Positions 7,922-16,087 of a DNA stretch of 64,000 bases are shown here, in pieces. The DNA is taken from NCBI GenBank assembly GCA_938045545.1, contig CALIBN010000015.1:20962-84961 (forward strand), written 5' to 3'. How positions within the stretch are numbered: the first letter of the stretch is position 1; each line of letters begins with the position of its first letter. A program made the translations under genes and the position numbers. Under the pieces are notes generated by a model, which did no database searches, was not told where the DNA came from, and saw only the letters and a list, made by a program, of their open reading frames with translations. The stretch is from an uncultured archaeon. Lineage in GTDB: Archaea; Thermoproteota; EX4484-205; JAAOZP01.

Positions 7922-9234
7922 GGCTCGCCCGTCCATATCGGCCTTGCCTCCCCAACGGTGAAAACTGAGCCCGTAACAAGTATTCTACCCTCTTCCCCGG
8001 TGCACGACAAGGCTCGAGCCACCGCCTCCTTAACAGTCGGCTCAGAACTGTATTTAGCATTCAGATCCTTCAAAACATCCGCCATCCTCTCTATCGGGAG
8101 AGCTCTCCCCATGACGCCGTGCTCAGTTAAGATGAACTCATCCGTGATCCTCGCAACAGATCGGAGAATCTTATCGTATTCCTTATCCGAGGAAATACTG
8201 ACGACTGTTTTAAACCTGGCTCCCGGCAGCATTTCCTCTATGCTCGACGACAACGCTTCAGCAGCCGCCGGATCCTTTGCGCAATCCAATATGACTAGTG
8301 GTCTTTGACTAACGGGCTCCAGCCTCCCCGGCCACACAATGTTAGCAAGACCCCTTCTTATGGCATCCTCATTAAAGTCCGATTTACCAGTTAGCTCGGA
8401 AAACCTTAGATAGCTCGCTATGGCCGTCGATACGTTCGTCGCCTGAAAACTCCCCCTGAGCGAAACCTTAAGGTTCTTCAAAAGCGTCTCCCCAAGGTCA
8501 ACATCTAAAAGCATCCCGGTTAAGTCTGATCTTAAAACTCTGTGCTTAACATCCCTGGATACCAAGGTGAGCTCGGAGCCCAATTCCATGCAGCGTTCCT
8601 CTATGACTTTAAGCGCTGAACCCGAGCAAGCCGTTACGGTGGGCCGCCCCGGCCTTATTATGCCTGCTTTCTCAAAAGCTATCTTCTCAACAGTATCACC
8701 CAAGTGCTTCATATGCTCTAAAGAGACGTTTGTTATGACTGAGAGCATCGGGTCGCATGCGTTTGTCGCGTCCAGTCTACCTCCCATACCCACCTCAACG
8801 ACAGCCACGTCAACGTTTTTCACCGAGAAATACTCATATGCCATTGAGACGTTGCACTCGAAAAAGGTTGGAAAGCGTCCTAACCTTCTCGAAACCTTTT
8901 CACCAGCCTCTTTAACCACCTCATAGGTCTCCACGACTTCCCTCCTGGTTATTTCACAGCCATCCACGGCTATCCTCTCGGTGAACCTGCATAGGTGCGG
9001 CTTCGTGAACATTCCAACCTTAAGACCCTCCTCGCGTAGGATTGAGCTTATCATGGTGACAGTGGAACCCTTCCCATTAGTACCCCCTACGAGGATCACA
9101 GGATAGTCCTGCTCCGGGTTTCCAAGCTCGTTCAGAACCCCCTTGACAACATCCAAGCCTAGCTTTATCCCCCTCAGCTCGTAGAGCTCCTTTAACACCC
9201 GCACGTACTCAGCGTCATCAGTCCAAGCACTCAA
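7906..9234 (-). CDS. folC: Folylpolyglutamate synthase/dihydrofolate synthase
   Basis: Mur-ligase family enzyme adding glutamates to folates, which retains them in the cell and tunes the C1 enzymes. Visible motifs are VGGTNGKGSTVTMI (P-loop, about residues 48-61), TKPHLCRFTERI, VVEVGMGGRLDATN, ITNVSLEHM, FEKAGIIRPG and the C-terminal domain with VILDCAKDP, where a His-Asn-Pro-type motif is usual. At 442 residues the length is normal. The only start giving the family N-terminus is TTG 9234, since KLGLDVVKGVL needs the upstream helix. Its presence supports genuine polyglutamylated folates in this organism. Confidence 0.95.
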   Translation of the reverse strand: MSAWTDDAEYVRVLKELYELRGIKLGLDVVKGVLNELGNPEQDYPVILVGGTNGKGSTVTMISSILREEGLKVGMFTKPHLCRFTERIAVDGCEITRREVVETYEVVKEAGEKVSRRLGRFPTFFECNVSMAYEYFSVKNVDVAVVEVGMGGRLDATNACDPMLSVITNVSLEHMKHLGDTVEKIAFEKAGIIRPGRPTVTACSGSALKVIEERCMELGSELTLVSRDVKHRVLRSDLTGMLLDVDLGETLLKNLKVSLRGSFQATNVSTAIASYLRFSELTGKSDFNEDAIRRGLANIVWPGRLEPVSQRPLVILDCAKDPAAAEALSSSIEEMLPGARFKTVVSISSDKEYDKILRSVARITDEFILTEHGVMGRALPIERMADVLKDLNAKYSSEPTVKEAVARALSCTGEEGRILVTGSVFTVGEARPIWTGEPYDGF

Positions 9235-9469
9235 TTATTGAAGCACCCCTTTAGCGTGCGCTGAGGAAACCGCGTCCTCTCCATCATTTCTTAACGGTGG
9301 AAATCGTCTTGTTTAAATGTCTTACTGAGACGGATTGAAGCTCGGGAGCATGCGGGTTTACATCGTTTCCCGCTCATCGGAGACGACTATACCATGATAA
9401 GCCTGAATCGAAAGCTCCAATAGCTCGTCTACCCCAGGAGATATGCGGCCGGCTTCCTGAGCAGGAAGG

Positions 9470-9567
9470 GTCATTGAAGCAAGGTTCTAGAGGAATAACC
9501 TGGGGGTTCAGGTGTGTACGGGCTTGCCATAAAACGTCATTGAAGCAAGGTTCTAGAGGAATAACCT
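9470..9567. repeat. Two perfect 32-bp direct repeats separated by 34 bp
   Basis: Bases 9470-9501 and 9536-9567 are identical over 32 bp, beginning GTCATTGAAGCAAGG and ending GGAATAACCT. The spacing fits a minimal CRISPR unit (one spacer, 9502-9535). No third copy is found at the same period on either side, and no cas gene lies in the window. A short tandem duplication inside a decayed coding or transposon remnant is the alternative. Confidence 0.75.
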
Positions 9568-9707
9568 TCCCATTCCTTTGTCGCAGGCAAATGGAAAAGG
9601 GGAAAGGCCTCACCAGCCATTCGTCGAGTGAAGGAGAAGCATCAGGGAAAAGCTCAAGTGCACGCGCTAAACCATGAGAAGCAATTTTCCCAAAATAAGG
9701 CTCTAAG

Positions 9708-9990
9708 TTAACGATTAAGTTTCAACCCATAATCCGGCAGAATGTCATCCGCCTTCCGTATGGCGTGAAAACGATATCCTGTGAGACTAGTAAAAACTCC
9801 TAGAACACCGATGATCATAAGCATTAATGATATACCTACATCCGGTTGCGCGCTACGGTGTAAAAATGGCTACAGCAGCTTCAGCAGCGCGCGCCATGCT
9901 TGTGTCGAGAAGCGAGAATGCCCAGCCTATCCATATTAGAGTAAACCCGAGCACGCCTGTAAAACGTCCTTTAGTATGCTGAATTCTCAT
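9708..9990 (-). pseudogene. Broken small two-helix membrane protein (DUF202-like)
   Basis: Starting at ATG 9990, a frame reads a first hydrophobic helix (GVLGFTLIWIGWAFSLLD) and stops at a TAG after about 45 codons. A shifted frame then gives a second helix (GISLMLMIIGVLGVFTSL) and a basic tail, ending at TAA 9708. Together they make an approximately 90-residue, two-helix protein similar in plan to DUF202/YidH. The break lies at about 9840-9860. Family assignment rests on topology only. Confidence 0.45.
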
Positions 9991-10128
9991 TATGCTGTAG
10001 ATTCTTCACATTACACGCGCTTTACGTTTTTATAATTTATCCTTTGCAATTTTTCTTACCCTGTTATAAGCCTGATTCTTAATATTCGTTGTAAAAGCTT
10101 AATAGCAGGATTAGGAATTAGTTTCTTC

Positions 10129-10986
10129 ATGGAGTATAGACGCTTAGGTAGAACAGGTTTCAAAGCAAGCATTCTAACCATAGGAGGCTGCGGCCCAGGA
10201 ATAGCTCCGAACATGGAGGACGGTTTTAAGGCTTTTGAAAAAGCGGTTGAAAAAGGCATTAACATGGTTGACGTGGCGCCCAGCTATGGAGAGGCTGAAA
10301 CTAGGCTTGGGCAATTAATAAGGAGGAACCGTGACAAGTTGATAGTAACCGAGAAAACTCTTGAGAGAACCAGGGAGGGCGCTTGGAGAGAGCTCCGGCA
10401 AACCCTGTCCCGTTTCCAAGTTGAAAACATAGACGTGTACCAGTTTCACGCAGTGAGCACGCTGGAGGAGCTTGAAAAGATTTTCAGCGAAGACGGTGCT
10501 GTGAAAGCGTTTCTGGAGGCTCGTGAACAGGGATTGATAAGACACATAGGGATAACAGCCCATTCGGACATGAGGATAGTTGTTAAAGCCCTTGAGAAAT
10601 TCGACTTCGACACAGTGCTGATACCCGTGAACGTTGGAAGCCTTATTGCACCTGCGCCCGAGAACGATTTCAACCCGGTTCTGAAAATCGCGAGAGACAG
10701 GGATATTGGAGTCATCGCAATAAAGGCGATTTCAAAAGGCAGGTGGACGGGGGAGAGGAAATACCAGACTTGGTATGAGCCGATGGATGGTCAGGAGGAT
10801 ATTGACAAGGCAGTGTGGTTCACCCTTTCCCAAGAGCCGGTTGCAACCTACTCCATGGCGTGCGACATAAGGCTTTGGTCAAAGATAATAAGTGCGGGCG
10901 AAAGGTTTAGAAAGCTCGCTTCAGAGGAGCAGGAGGCGGTTGTAAAATATTTTAAGACTAAAGGGGTGAAGCCTCTTTTCCCATAG
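10129..10986 (+). CDS. Aldo/keto reductase
   Basis: A 285-residue NAD(P)H-dependent TIM-barrel oxidoreductase. The catalytic tetrad is complete: Asp and Tyr in VDVAPSYGEAE, Lys in VTEKT and His in YQFHAV. The N-terminus MEYRRLGRTGFKAS is typical of the family. The C-terminal part is shorter than in classical AKRs and carries a tryptophan-rich segment. It stands alone, with a 140-base AT-rich upstream region. The substrate is unknown, a sugar or aldehyde being likely. Confidence 0.9.
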   Translation: MEYRRLGRTGFKASILTIGGCGPGIAPNMEDGFKAFEKAVEKGINMVDVAPSYGEAETRLGQLIRRNRDKLIVTEKTLERTREGAWRELRQTLSRFQVENIDVYQFHAVSTLEELEKIFSEDGAVKAFLEAREQGLIRHIGITAHSDMRIVVKALEKFDFDTVLIPVNVGSLIAPAPENDFNPVLKIARDRDIGVIAIKAISKGRWTGERKYQTWYEPMDGQEDIDKAVWFTLSQEPVATYSMACDIRLWSKIISAGERFRKLASEEQEAVVKYFKTKGVKPLFP

Positions 10987-11044
10987 TGTTTCACAACAGT
11001 CCTGGCCCGTTACTTCTCCAAGTTTAAAGGGAAACGTGCCCCAT

Positions 11045-11947
11045 TTATAGGCATGAAGCTATTTTGCTTAAAGAGGCTTCAGCATCTTTTAAGCCCAATT
11101 CAAAAACTATTGGGCCGGTGAACACCGTCTCTTTCAAAACTTTGAAAAAACTTTCAATGTTAAGGTCTCCAGCCCCCAAGGGTAAATGATCCCTGACAAC
11201 CAGCCTACCTTCCTCGACTCGCCTGTAGGCGTCGTGAAGATGTATTTCTCCAAGTCTCCCCGAACATTTTTTAAGAGCATCGTCAACGCTTACATCCCCG
11301 GAGTACCCGGCGAGAATATGGCCTGTGTCTATGCAGATCGACGTGTCGAACCTCTCAGCGATTTCAAGAGTTTTCGAAAAAGGGAACTCTATAGACTCCA
11401 AAGCTATTCTACGCGAGTCCACGCCAGCATTAGCCATGTATGAGACTATCTGCTCAACGCTCCTTAAAGCATTATTGGCAAGAAACTCGAAGAAAAGCAT
11501 CTTATATTCTTGTTTAACCCCCATCCTGTTGACCTCCGAAGCCAAGGGGCCTGCTACGTGAAGAACATACGCGAGTGGTTTAAGAACCTCCAGGATCTCA
11601 ACAGGCTTAACGACCGCGTTGACCGAAGCCACCCGAATATCCTCTACGGGGGAATCCAGCTCGATAGACCAGATGGGCAAGTGCGCAGAGAAAGTAATAC
11701 CCATGTCCCTCATGAGCATCCATTCCTCCAGGTTTTTCCTTGAGAAGGAGGCTGGAAGAATATAGTAGAGATCCGTGTTAAGCTCTACGTGATTAAAACC
11801 TTTTTCAACAATCTTCCTAACTAGCTTAGGGTAGTCAAGAAATATTGCACTATTCTCCAGCTCTAAGGCTTCCAACACTTCGTCGAGCGAGAGGGCTGTA
11901 GCGCCAAGCCTTAAGCCAGCCTGATTCCCCATGATATCGCACTGCAT
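11045..11947 (-). CDS. Sugar isomerase/endonuclease IV-like TIM barrel protein
   Basis: A 300-residue xylose-isomerase-like TIM barrel (AP endonuclease family 2 fold). Supporting segments are NHVELNTDLYY, ALESIEFPF (Glu ligand), ICIDTGHILAGYSG (Asp and His ligands), EIHLHDAYR (His ligands) and IVFELG (final Glu). The set suits a divalent-metal hydroxy-acid or sugar isomerase/epimerase. Start ATG 11947 has a TATA-like stretch about 20 bases upstream, and ATG 11932 is an alternative. The MoaD-like gene lies immediately upstream on the same strand. The exact reaction cannot be assigned. Confidence 0.8.
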   Translation of the reverse strand: MQCDIMGNQAGLRLGATALSLDEVLEALELENSAIFLDYPKLVRKIVEKGFNHVELNTDLYYILPASFSRKNLEEWMLMRDMGITFSAHLPIWSIELDSPVEDIRVASVNAVVKPVEILEVLKPLAYVLHVAGPLASEVNRMGVKQEYKMLFFEFLANNALRSVEQIVSYMANAGVDSRRIALESIEFPFSKTLEIAERFDTSICIDTGHILAGYSGDVSVDDALKKCSGRLGEIHLHDAYRRVEEGRLVVRDHLPLGAGDLNIESFFKVLKETVFTGPIVFELGLKDAEASLSKIASCL

Positions 11948-11968
11948 GACACGGGACAGTTATAAGAC

Positions 11969-12265
11969 TTATATGATGGCCTCAGGCATTAAAACCACTC
12001 TGCTGGCCTCGTTTAAAAAAGTTGAATGAGCCTTATCCACCGGGACCACTCTTCCATTCAAGACTATCGTAAAGTCCTCTGAAAGGCTTTCTGTTCCAGC
12101 TGCGAAAACCCTTTCCTTAAACTTCATCCCATATTTATCAGCCATCTTCTTAACCAGATCGTAGACAGTACTCCCCTCCTCCATATCCACCAGCGTCTCC
12201 GTAGACCCGACGATATCTCTAAACTGGCCTACTAGCTCCACGCGGATTTTCATATTCACTAACAT
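11969..12265 (-). CDS. MoaD/ThiS-family ubiquitin-like protein lacking the C-terminal GG
   Basis: A 98-residue beta-grasp protein. It has MKIRVELVGQFRD, a GSTVYDLVKKM helix and the FTIVLNGRVV strand of MoaD/SAMP sulfur carriers. It ends in ...RVVLMPEAII instead of the Gly-Gly tail that E1-like enzymes adenylate. It therefore cannot act as a classical sulfur carrier unless processed, and may be a structural or regulatory relative. The start could be ATG 12265 or ATG 12253. The upstream AT-rich stretch (TTTATTTTAAA) suits a leaderless start near 12265. Confidence 0.78.
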   Translation of the reverse strand: MLVNMKIRVELVGQFRDIVGSTETLVDMEEGSTVYDLVKKMADKYGMKFKERVFAAGTESLSEDFTIVLNGRVVPVDKAHSTFLNEASRVVLMPEAII

Positions 12266-12305
12266 AAGCGGATAGCTTTAAAATAAATATTTCGTTCAAA
12301 GAAGT

Positions 12306-13000
12306 CTATAGTAGACCGACTAAGTCTGTTAGACTCGATATTTTTGGACACTGTTTGCCTCCGTACATCCCTCTCCTGTCGATTAGAATAGCGTTCATGC
12401 CGGCGGCACGCACACCCAGATAGTCTTCTTCATACCTGTCACCAATGTGCAGCATGTTCTCCATAGGAGTATTGGAAAGTCGGGAGGCAATACGGAATAT
12501 TTCAGCATTAGGCTTCTCGTACCCTAAATCGCCCGAAGCCACGAGCATTCCGAAATATTCTAGAAGGCCGGCTTTCCTCAAGTATGTTGCCAGGTTCCTG
12601 CTGGAGGAGACATTGGAAACAGCGATCAGCTTGAGATCATTATCCCTAAGTTTCCTTAAAGTGGGCTCAGCATCCTCATAGGCCCGGAAATCTGCTTCGG
12701 ATAGCCAGCGGTGCGCAGCTGTTCAGCCAGATCTTGGTTCGGGATGGCGAGGTTCGAAACCATTTTCCGGAGCAGCCTAGCCCAGGCATTTTCGTTCCAA
12801 ACTTCCCGGGTCCTTGCTTTCTCCTCACTCCACCATACGCACGCATCCTTCCAGGCCTCCCTAACTTTAACGGGCTCAAACCGATATCCCAACTTAAGCA
12901 GGATCTTATGGAAGACCATATGATCCTCTTCAACTTCATAGTATAGCGTTCCGCCGCAGTTGAAGGAGACAGTTTTAATGCGTTTTTTAAACAATAGCAC
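12306..13000 (-). pseudogene. Frameshifted HAD-superfamily hydrolase with lost nucleophile
   Basis: Two overlapping frames make one HAD phosphatase. Frame one (GTG 13000 to 12656) holds motif I and the cap. Frame two, after a one-base shift near 12,712-12,730, continues HRWLSEADFRAYEDAEPT, motif II LIAVSN, motif III EKPNAEIF and motif IV GDRYEEDY. Motif I reads SFNCGGTL, so the nucleophilic Asp of the usual FDxxGTL is Asn. Frame break plus missing nucleophile argues for a true pseudogene rather than a read error. Confidence 0.8.
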
Positions 13001-13015
13001 ATCCCGCTTAATAAT

Positions 13016-13453
13016 TCAACTTTTTTCCTTCCACCAGTAGAATAGTTTTCTACTCAACTCGTGTATCTTCCTAGCATTATCTATTGCTTTTTCAGCATCC
13101 TCTTTAGAATAGAGCTCCCTGGGAGGAGTGAAGGCGCTCTCATCGCCGTAAAAAGCCGGACCTCTTTCTCCAGCAAGCCTTTTACTCACAATACTGATCG
13201 TTTCCAGCTCAAATCTAAACCAATCCGGAAGCTCTCTAACACGTGCTATTTCAACCAAAACATCGCTGACATCGTGTTGACGCGGATACTCCATGCCCAG
13301 CAGTCTGAGAACAGCCTTTAGGCTTAATTCAACACTTTCTTGCGCTCTTCTAATCGTTCTATGGTACATCTCTTTGGTGAAGGCTTCTTCAGCCTCGTAG
13401 AGAGAATACTCAGCGTCGTCAAGATACCCTTTAGCCATAGCCTCAGTATTCAA
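13016..13453 (-). CDS. HEPN domain protein
   Basis: A 145-residue all-helical HEPN protein. The core RRAQESVELSLKAVLRLLG and the later RGPAFYGDES are characteristic of HEPN partners of MNT nucleotidyltransferases. It overlaps the upstream MNT gene by four bases, the standard layout of the HEPN-MNT toxin-antitoxin module. In that module HEPN proteins are RNases or partners held inactive by the MNT protein. A canonical RX4-6H RNase motif is not obvious here, so catalytic activity is uncertain. Confidence 0.88.
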   Translation of the reverse strand: MNTEAMAKGYLDDAEYSLYEAEEAFTKEMYHRTIRRAQESVELSLKAVLRLLGMEYPRQHDVSDVLVEIARVRELPDWFRFELETISIVSKRLAGERGPAFYGDESAFTPPRELYSKEDAEKAIDNARKIHELSRKLFYWWKEKS

Positions 13454-13989
13454 ATTTCAACCGCCTCTCCACGTTTTATATCGGGTTTTAAATCCCAGAG
13501 CCATGTCCCGTTTTTGAGATAAACGCGTTTAGCTTTCAACTCATCCAGCCTTTTCCTAAGGCTCGTGAAAACAGACTCTAAAAAGCTGTCCTTGTCGACC
13601 AGGATAACAGCGTCCTCAACCATGTCCAAGTATATTGGCCTATGGATTTTCGCCTCCTCCGGAGTAAGAGGATAAAATTGTACCCACGTGTTAACGCCTT
13701 TCTTTCTAAGCTCCCTGTACGTTTGAGTATCTCTCAGCTTAATTAGGATTTTAGCCATGATCTCCATTTTCTCACTAATCCTTTTAGGAAGATTTTCAGC
13801 GACGACGAGAATATCCGTATCGCTAGACGGCTTAGCATCCCCTCTGGCTACAGAGCCGAAAACAACTACACTTATCAGTTTTTCTCCGAAAAAGCCGTTA
13901 AGGAGATTAAGAACCTCTTTAACAAACTCCCTCCTATCCGAATCAATTATATTGGATAATCCGTGTCTAAACATCGTTAACCCTTGCAT
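13450..13989 (-). CDS. MNT-family nucleotidyltransferase
   Basis: A 179-residue minimal nucleotidyltransferase. The signature GSVARGDAKPSSDTDILVV (about residues 46-64) carries the GS-x10-DxD catalytic pattern. In HEPN-MNT modules this protein AMPylates and neutralises the HEPN toxin. It is longer than the smallest MNT proteins (about 100 residues). The added C-terminal region includes WVQFYPLTPEEA and a tail with KRVYLKNGTWLWDLKP. The first gene of the pair has an AT-rich upstream region. Starts at 13989 or at ATG 13974 are both possible. Confidence 0.9.
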   Translation of the reverse strand: MQGLTMFRHGLSNIIDSDRREFVKEVLNLLNGFFGEKLISVVVFGSVARGDAKPSSDTDILVVAENLPKRISEKMEIMAKILIKLRDTQTYRELRKKGVNTWVQFYPLTPEEAKIHRPIYLDMVEDAVILVDKDSFLESVFTSLRKRLDELKAKRVYLKNGTWLWDLKPDIKRGEAVEI

Positions 13990-14138
13990 TCTGAAAATAT
14001 TTAAGCCGTTATACCTTATATACTTTTAGCAGTAAGAGAAAAAGCAGCTTCAGCGCAAGATAGAATAGGCCGACGTAATAACGATTATGAAAGAAACATG
14101 CAGCAAAGTTAATATTATTCGGAAAAAACTCCCGCAAC

Positions 14139-14540
14139 ATGAGCTATGAAATAATAGAGGTTTCGACGAAAACTAGGCAACAGCTCGTAGAAGTAACCTC
14201 GGCGATAAGGGAGCGAGTTAAAAGAAGCGGTGTGAAAAAAGGCCTCTGCTTCATCCATGTCCCCCATACAACCGCCGGAATAACTTTAAACGAGAATGCT
14301 GACCCTAGTGTAGCCAGAGACATCCTCAACACTTTAAACCGTTTAATACCTGTTGAGGGCGATTACACCCATTTAGAGGGCAATGCGCACGCCCATGTGA
14401 AAGCAAGCATTGTCGGACACAACGCGATCCTGTTCATAGAGGATGGCGAACTCATGCTGGGAACTTGGCAGGGAATTTTCCTATGCGAGTTCGACGGGCC
14501 TAGGAGGCGGAGGATTCTAATAAAGATAGTTGGAGAATAA
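14139..14540 (+). CDS. YjbQ/UPF0047 family protein
   Basis: A 133-residue YjbQ-type protein, a small trimeric fold with reported minor thiamine-phosphate synthase activity. Conserved blocks are [33 protein letters not shown] and [15 protein letters not shown]. These include the metal-binding His residues. The length is normal and the ATG start follows an AT-rich promoter region. It stands between divergent and convergent genes of unrelated function. Confidence 0.92.
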   Translation: MSYEIIEVSTKTRQQLVEVTSAIRERVKRSGVKKGLCFIHVPHTTAGITLNENADPSVARDILNTLNRLIPVEGDYTHLEGNAHAHVKASIVGHNAILFIEDGELMLGTWQGIFLCEFDGPRRRRILIKIVGE

Positions 14541-14648
14541 AAGTATGTGCGCTAAGCTCAGGCCATTTAAATCGCGCACCAGCATGCGACAAGCCTAATG
14601 GAAATCTTATCAGCAAGGCTTAAATAATTTTATCGCCCAATTATTATT

Positions 14649-15182
14649 GTGAAAAAGAAAATCGTGATTAAAGGCGACAGGGTTCAGGATGTAGGTTATA
14701 GGCTCTTTCTTCTAGATGCTGCCGAAGACTCGGGTTTAAAGGGTTTTCAAGCTAGGAATGTCAAGGATTACGTTGAATTCATGGTGGAAGGTGATGACGA
14801 CAGGGTGATTGAATTCGTTAAATTCGCAGAAAGCAATTACCCTGAGTTCGCCAAGGTGGATGAAGTGCGGGTGGAGGATTACGGCGGGGAAGTTATGTCT
14901 ATGGACAGGTTTTACCACAGGTTCAGCGTTGACCAGCTGGCTAAAATAGTGAGCGTGGGAATTGGCATGATTGGAAGACAGGATACAATGATAGAGAAGC
15001 AGGATTTGATGCTAGGAAAAATGGATCTAATGTTGGAGAAACAGGATGAAATGTTAAGAAAACAGGATGAAACAATAATGGAGATAAGAGCATTAAGAGA
15101 AGACTTGAGAAACTACATGGAGGAAAGGTTTGAAAAAATAGAAAGAGAGATAGCGGCGATAAAGGCTAAGATAGGTCTTTAA
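14649..15182 (+). CDS. Acylphosphatase domain with C-terminal coiled coil
   Basis: Residues 1 to about 92 form an acylphosphatase-like domain with the phosphate cradle RVQDVGYR, where the Arg is catalytic. Residues ~95-177 are a predicted coiled coil built from short repeats of the type (E/R)KQDxML(x)K(Q/M)D, six or so in tandem. The usual second catalytic Asn is not clear: in its place lies a GFQARNVKDYVEF segment that does contain an Asn. Such fused acylphosphatases probably assemble through the coiled coil. The start is GTG 14649. There is no operon partner on this strand. Confidence 0.85.
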   Translation: MKKKIVIKGDRVQDVGYRLFLLDAAEDSGLKGFQARNVKDYVEFMVEGDDDRVIEFVKFAESNYPEFAKVDEVRVEDYGGEVMSMDRFYHRFSVDQLAKIVSVGIGMIGRQDTMIEKQDLMLGKMDLMLEKQDEMLRKQDETIMEIRALREDLRNYMEERFEKIEREIAAIKAKIGL

Positions 15183-15228
15183 GAAACCTATTAAACGGTC
15201 TTCATGGGAATATGCCTCAAGGATGTGC

Positions 15229-15729
15229 TCAAGCGATGTTGATAGTTTCTCGTAGATAAACTAGACGGGAAGTCGAGTACTTTTGCTTTCTCCACGGATT
15301 TTTGTAGATCTCTATGACCTCCGATATTATGTTTGGCAATTCCTCGGGCCTGCCCATGTTGATTCCGGGGCATATGAAAGCGTATTGATTAAAGTAGACA
15401 TAGTATATCTCATCATTGTAGTAAAACTCAGCCTCCTCCAAGTTTACAGATTTTGGCTTCTTGTAGACCAAAAAGGGCCATACCTTGCAAGAGAACGGTT
15501 TCAAGCCTAGTTCCTGTAGATTACATAATCCATACTCGTTCTGAAAGATACACCTTCCGCCAATTTTTCTCAAGGAAGGCTTTACGCCAGTTACTACAGC
15601 TTCCGGCATAAGCTCGAAAATCCGTGCATATTCATAGGGACGGAGGATAACTTCAAATTTAGTGCAGCACCTTCCACAACCGAGACAAGCCCAAGATTTC
15701 ACTCTTCTCCAAGGTATTTCCTTTGTCAT
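15229..15729 (-). CDS. YkgJ-family cysteine-cluster protein
   Basis: A 166-residue protein of the zinc/iron-chelating YkgJ group. It begins with CLGCGRCC and has CIFQNEYGLCNL and PFSCKVWPF, which together give the family's conserved Cys set for a metal or Fe-S site. The promoter region upstream contains TTTATAT-like sequence. Function is unknown for the family. A second, broken member lies at 29306-29726. Confidence 0.85.
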   Translation of the reverse strand: MTKEIPWRRVKSWACLGCGRCCTKFEVILRPYEYARIFELMPEAVVTGVKPSLRKIGGRCIFQNEYGLCNLQELGLKPFSCKVWPFLVYKKPKSVNLEEAEFYYNDEIYYVYFNQYAFICPGINMGRPEELPNIISEVIEIYKNPWRKQKYSTSRLVYLRETINIA

Positions 15730-16087
15730 GCTTTCCTACCAGACGATAATTCATGTCTGAAACATACCGGATATAAATTTTAAAAACCTAGCCATCCTTC
15801 AACAGAGCTTCACCTCCTCCCTTACATCATTCTGAAGAGAACAGGTCAGAATTGTCAACTCCTCTTAGAGCAGTAGGCGCTTAAATGTCAATTTATTATT
15901 ACCTCGTGAATAACGATTGTAGAAAAATATCTTGCTCATGTCAGTCTGAAGACCATTGGGAGTCCCCTTTAACACTTTTATCTCTCGAATAGTAGCGTTT
16001 AACAAAGAATCTTTATTTCAGCGTATGCTAAAGAAACTGTTCTGATGCTGCCGAGTAAAGGCTTTAGGATTGAGCCTAAACTTTTGG
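15730..16087. other. Intergenic stretch without a recognisable gene
   Basis: Only the presumed promoter of the YkgJ gene (AT-rich, around 15765-15790) is seen. A 47-codon frame at 16045-16188 on the plus strand overlaps the decayed gene opposite it and has no support. Confidence 0.4.

Noticed and set aside
9474..9677. Plus-strand frame covering the 32-bp repeats
   Set aside because: It is created by the repeat pair reading twice in the same frame. The rest is low-complexity Ser/Lys sequence without family support.
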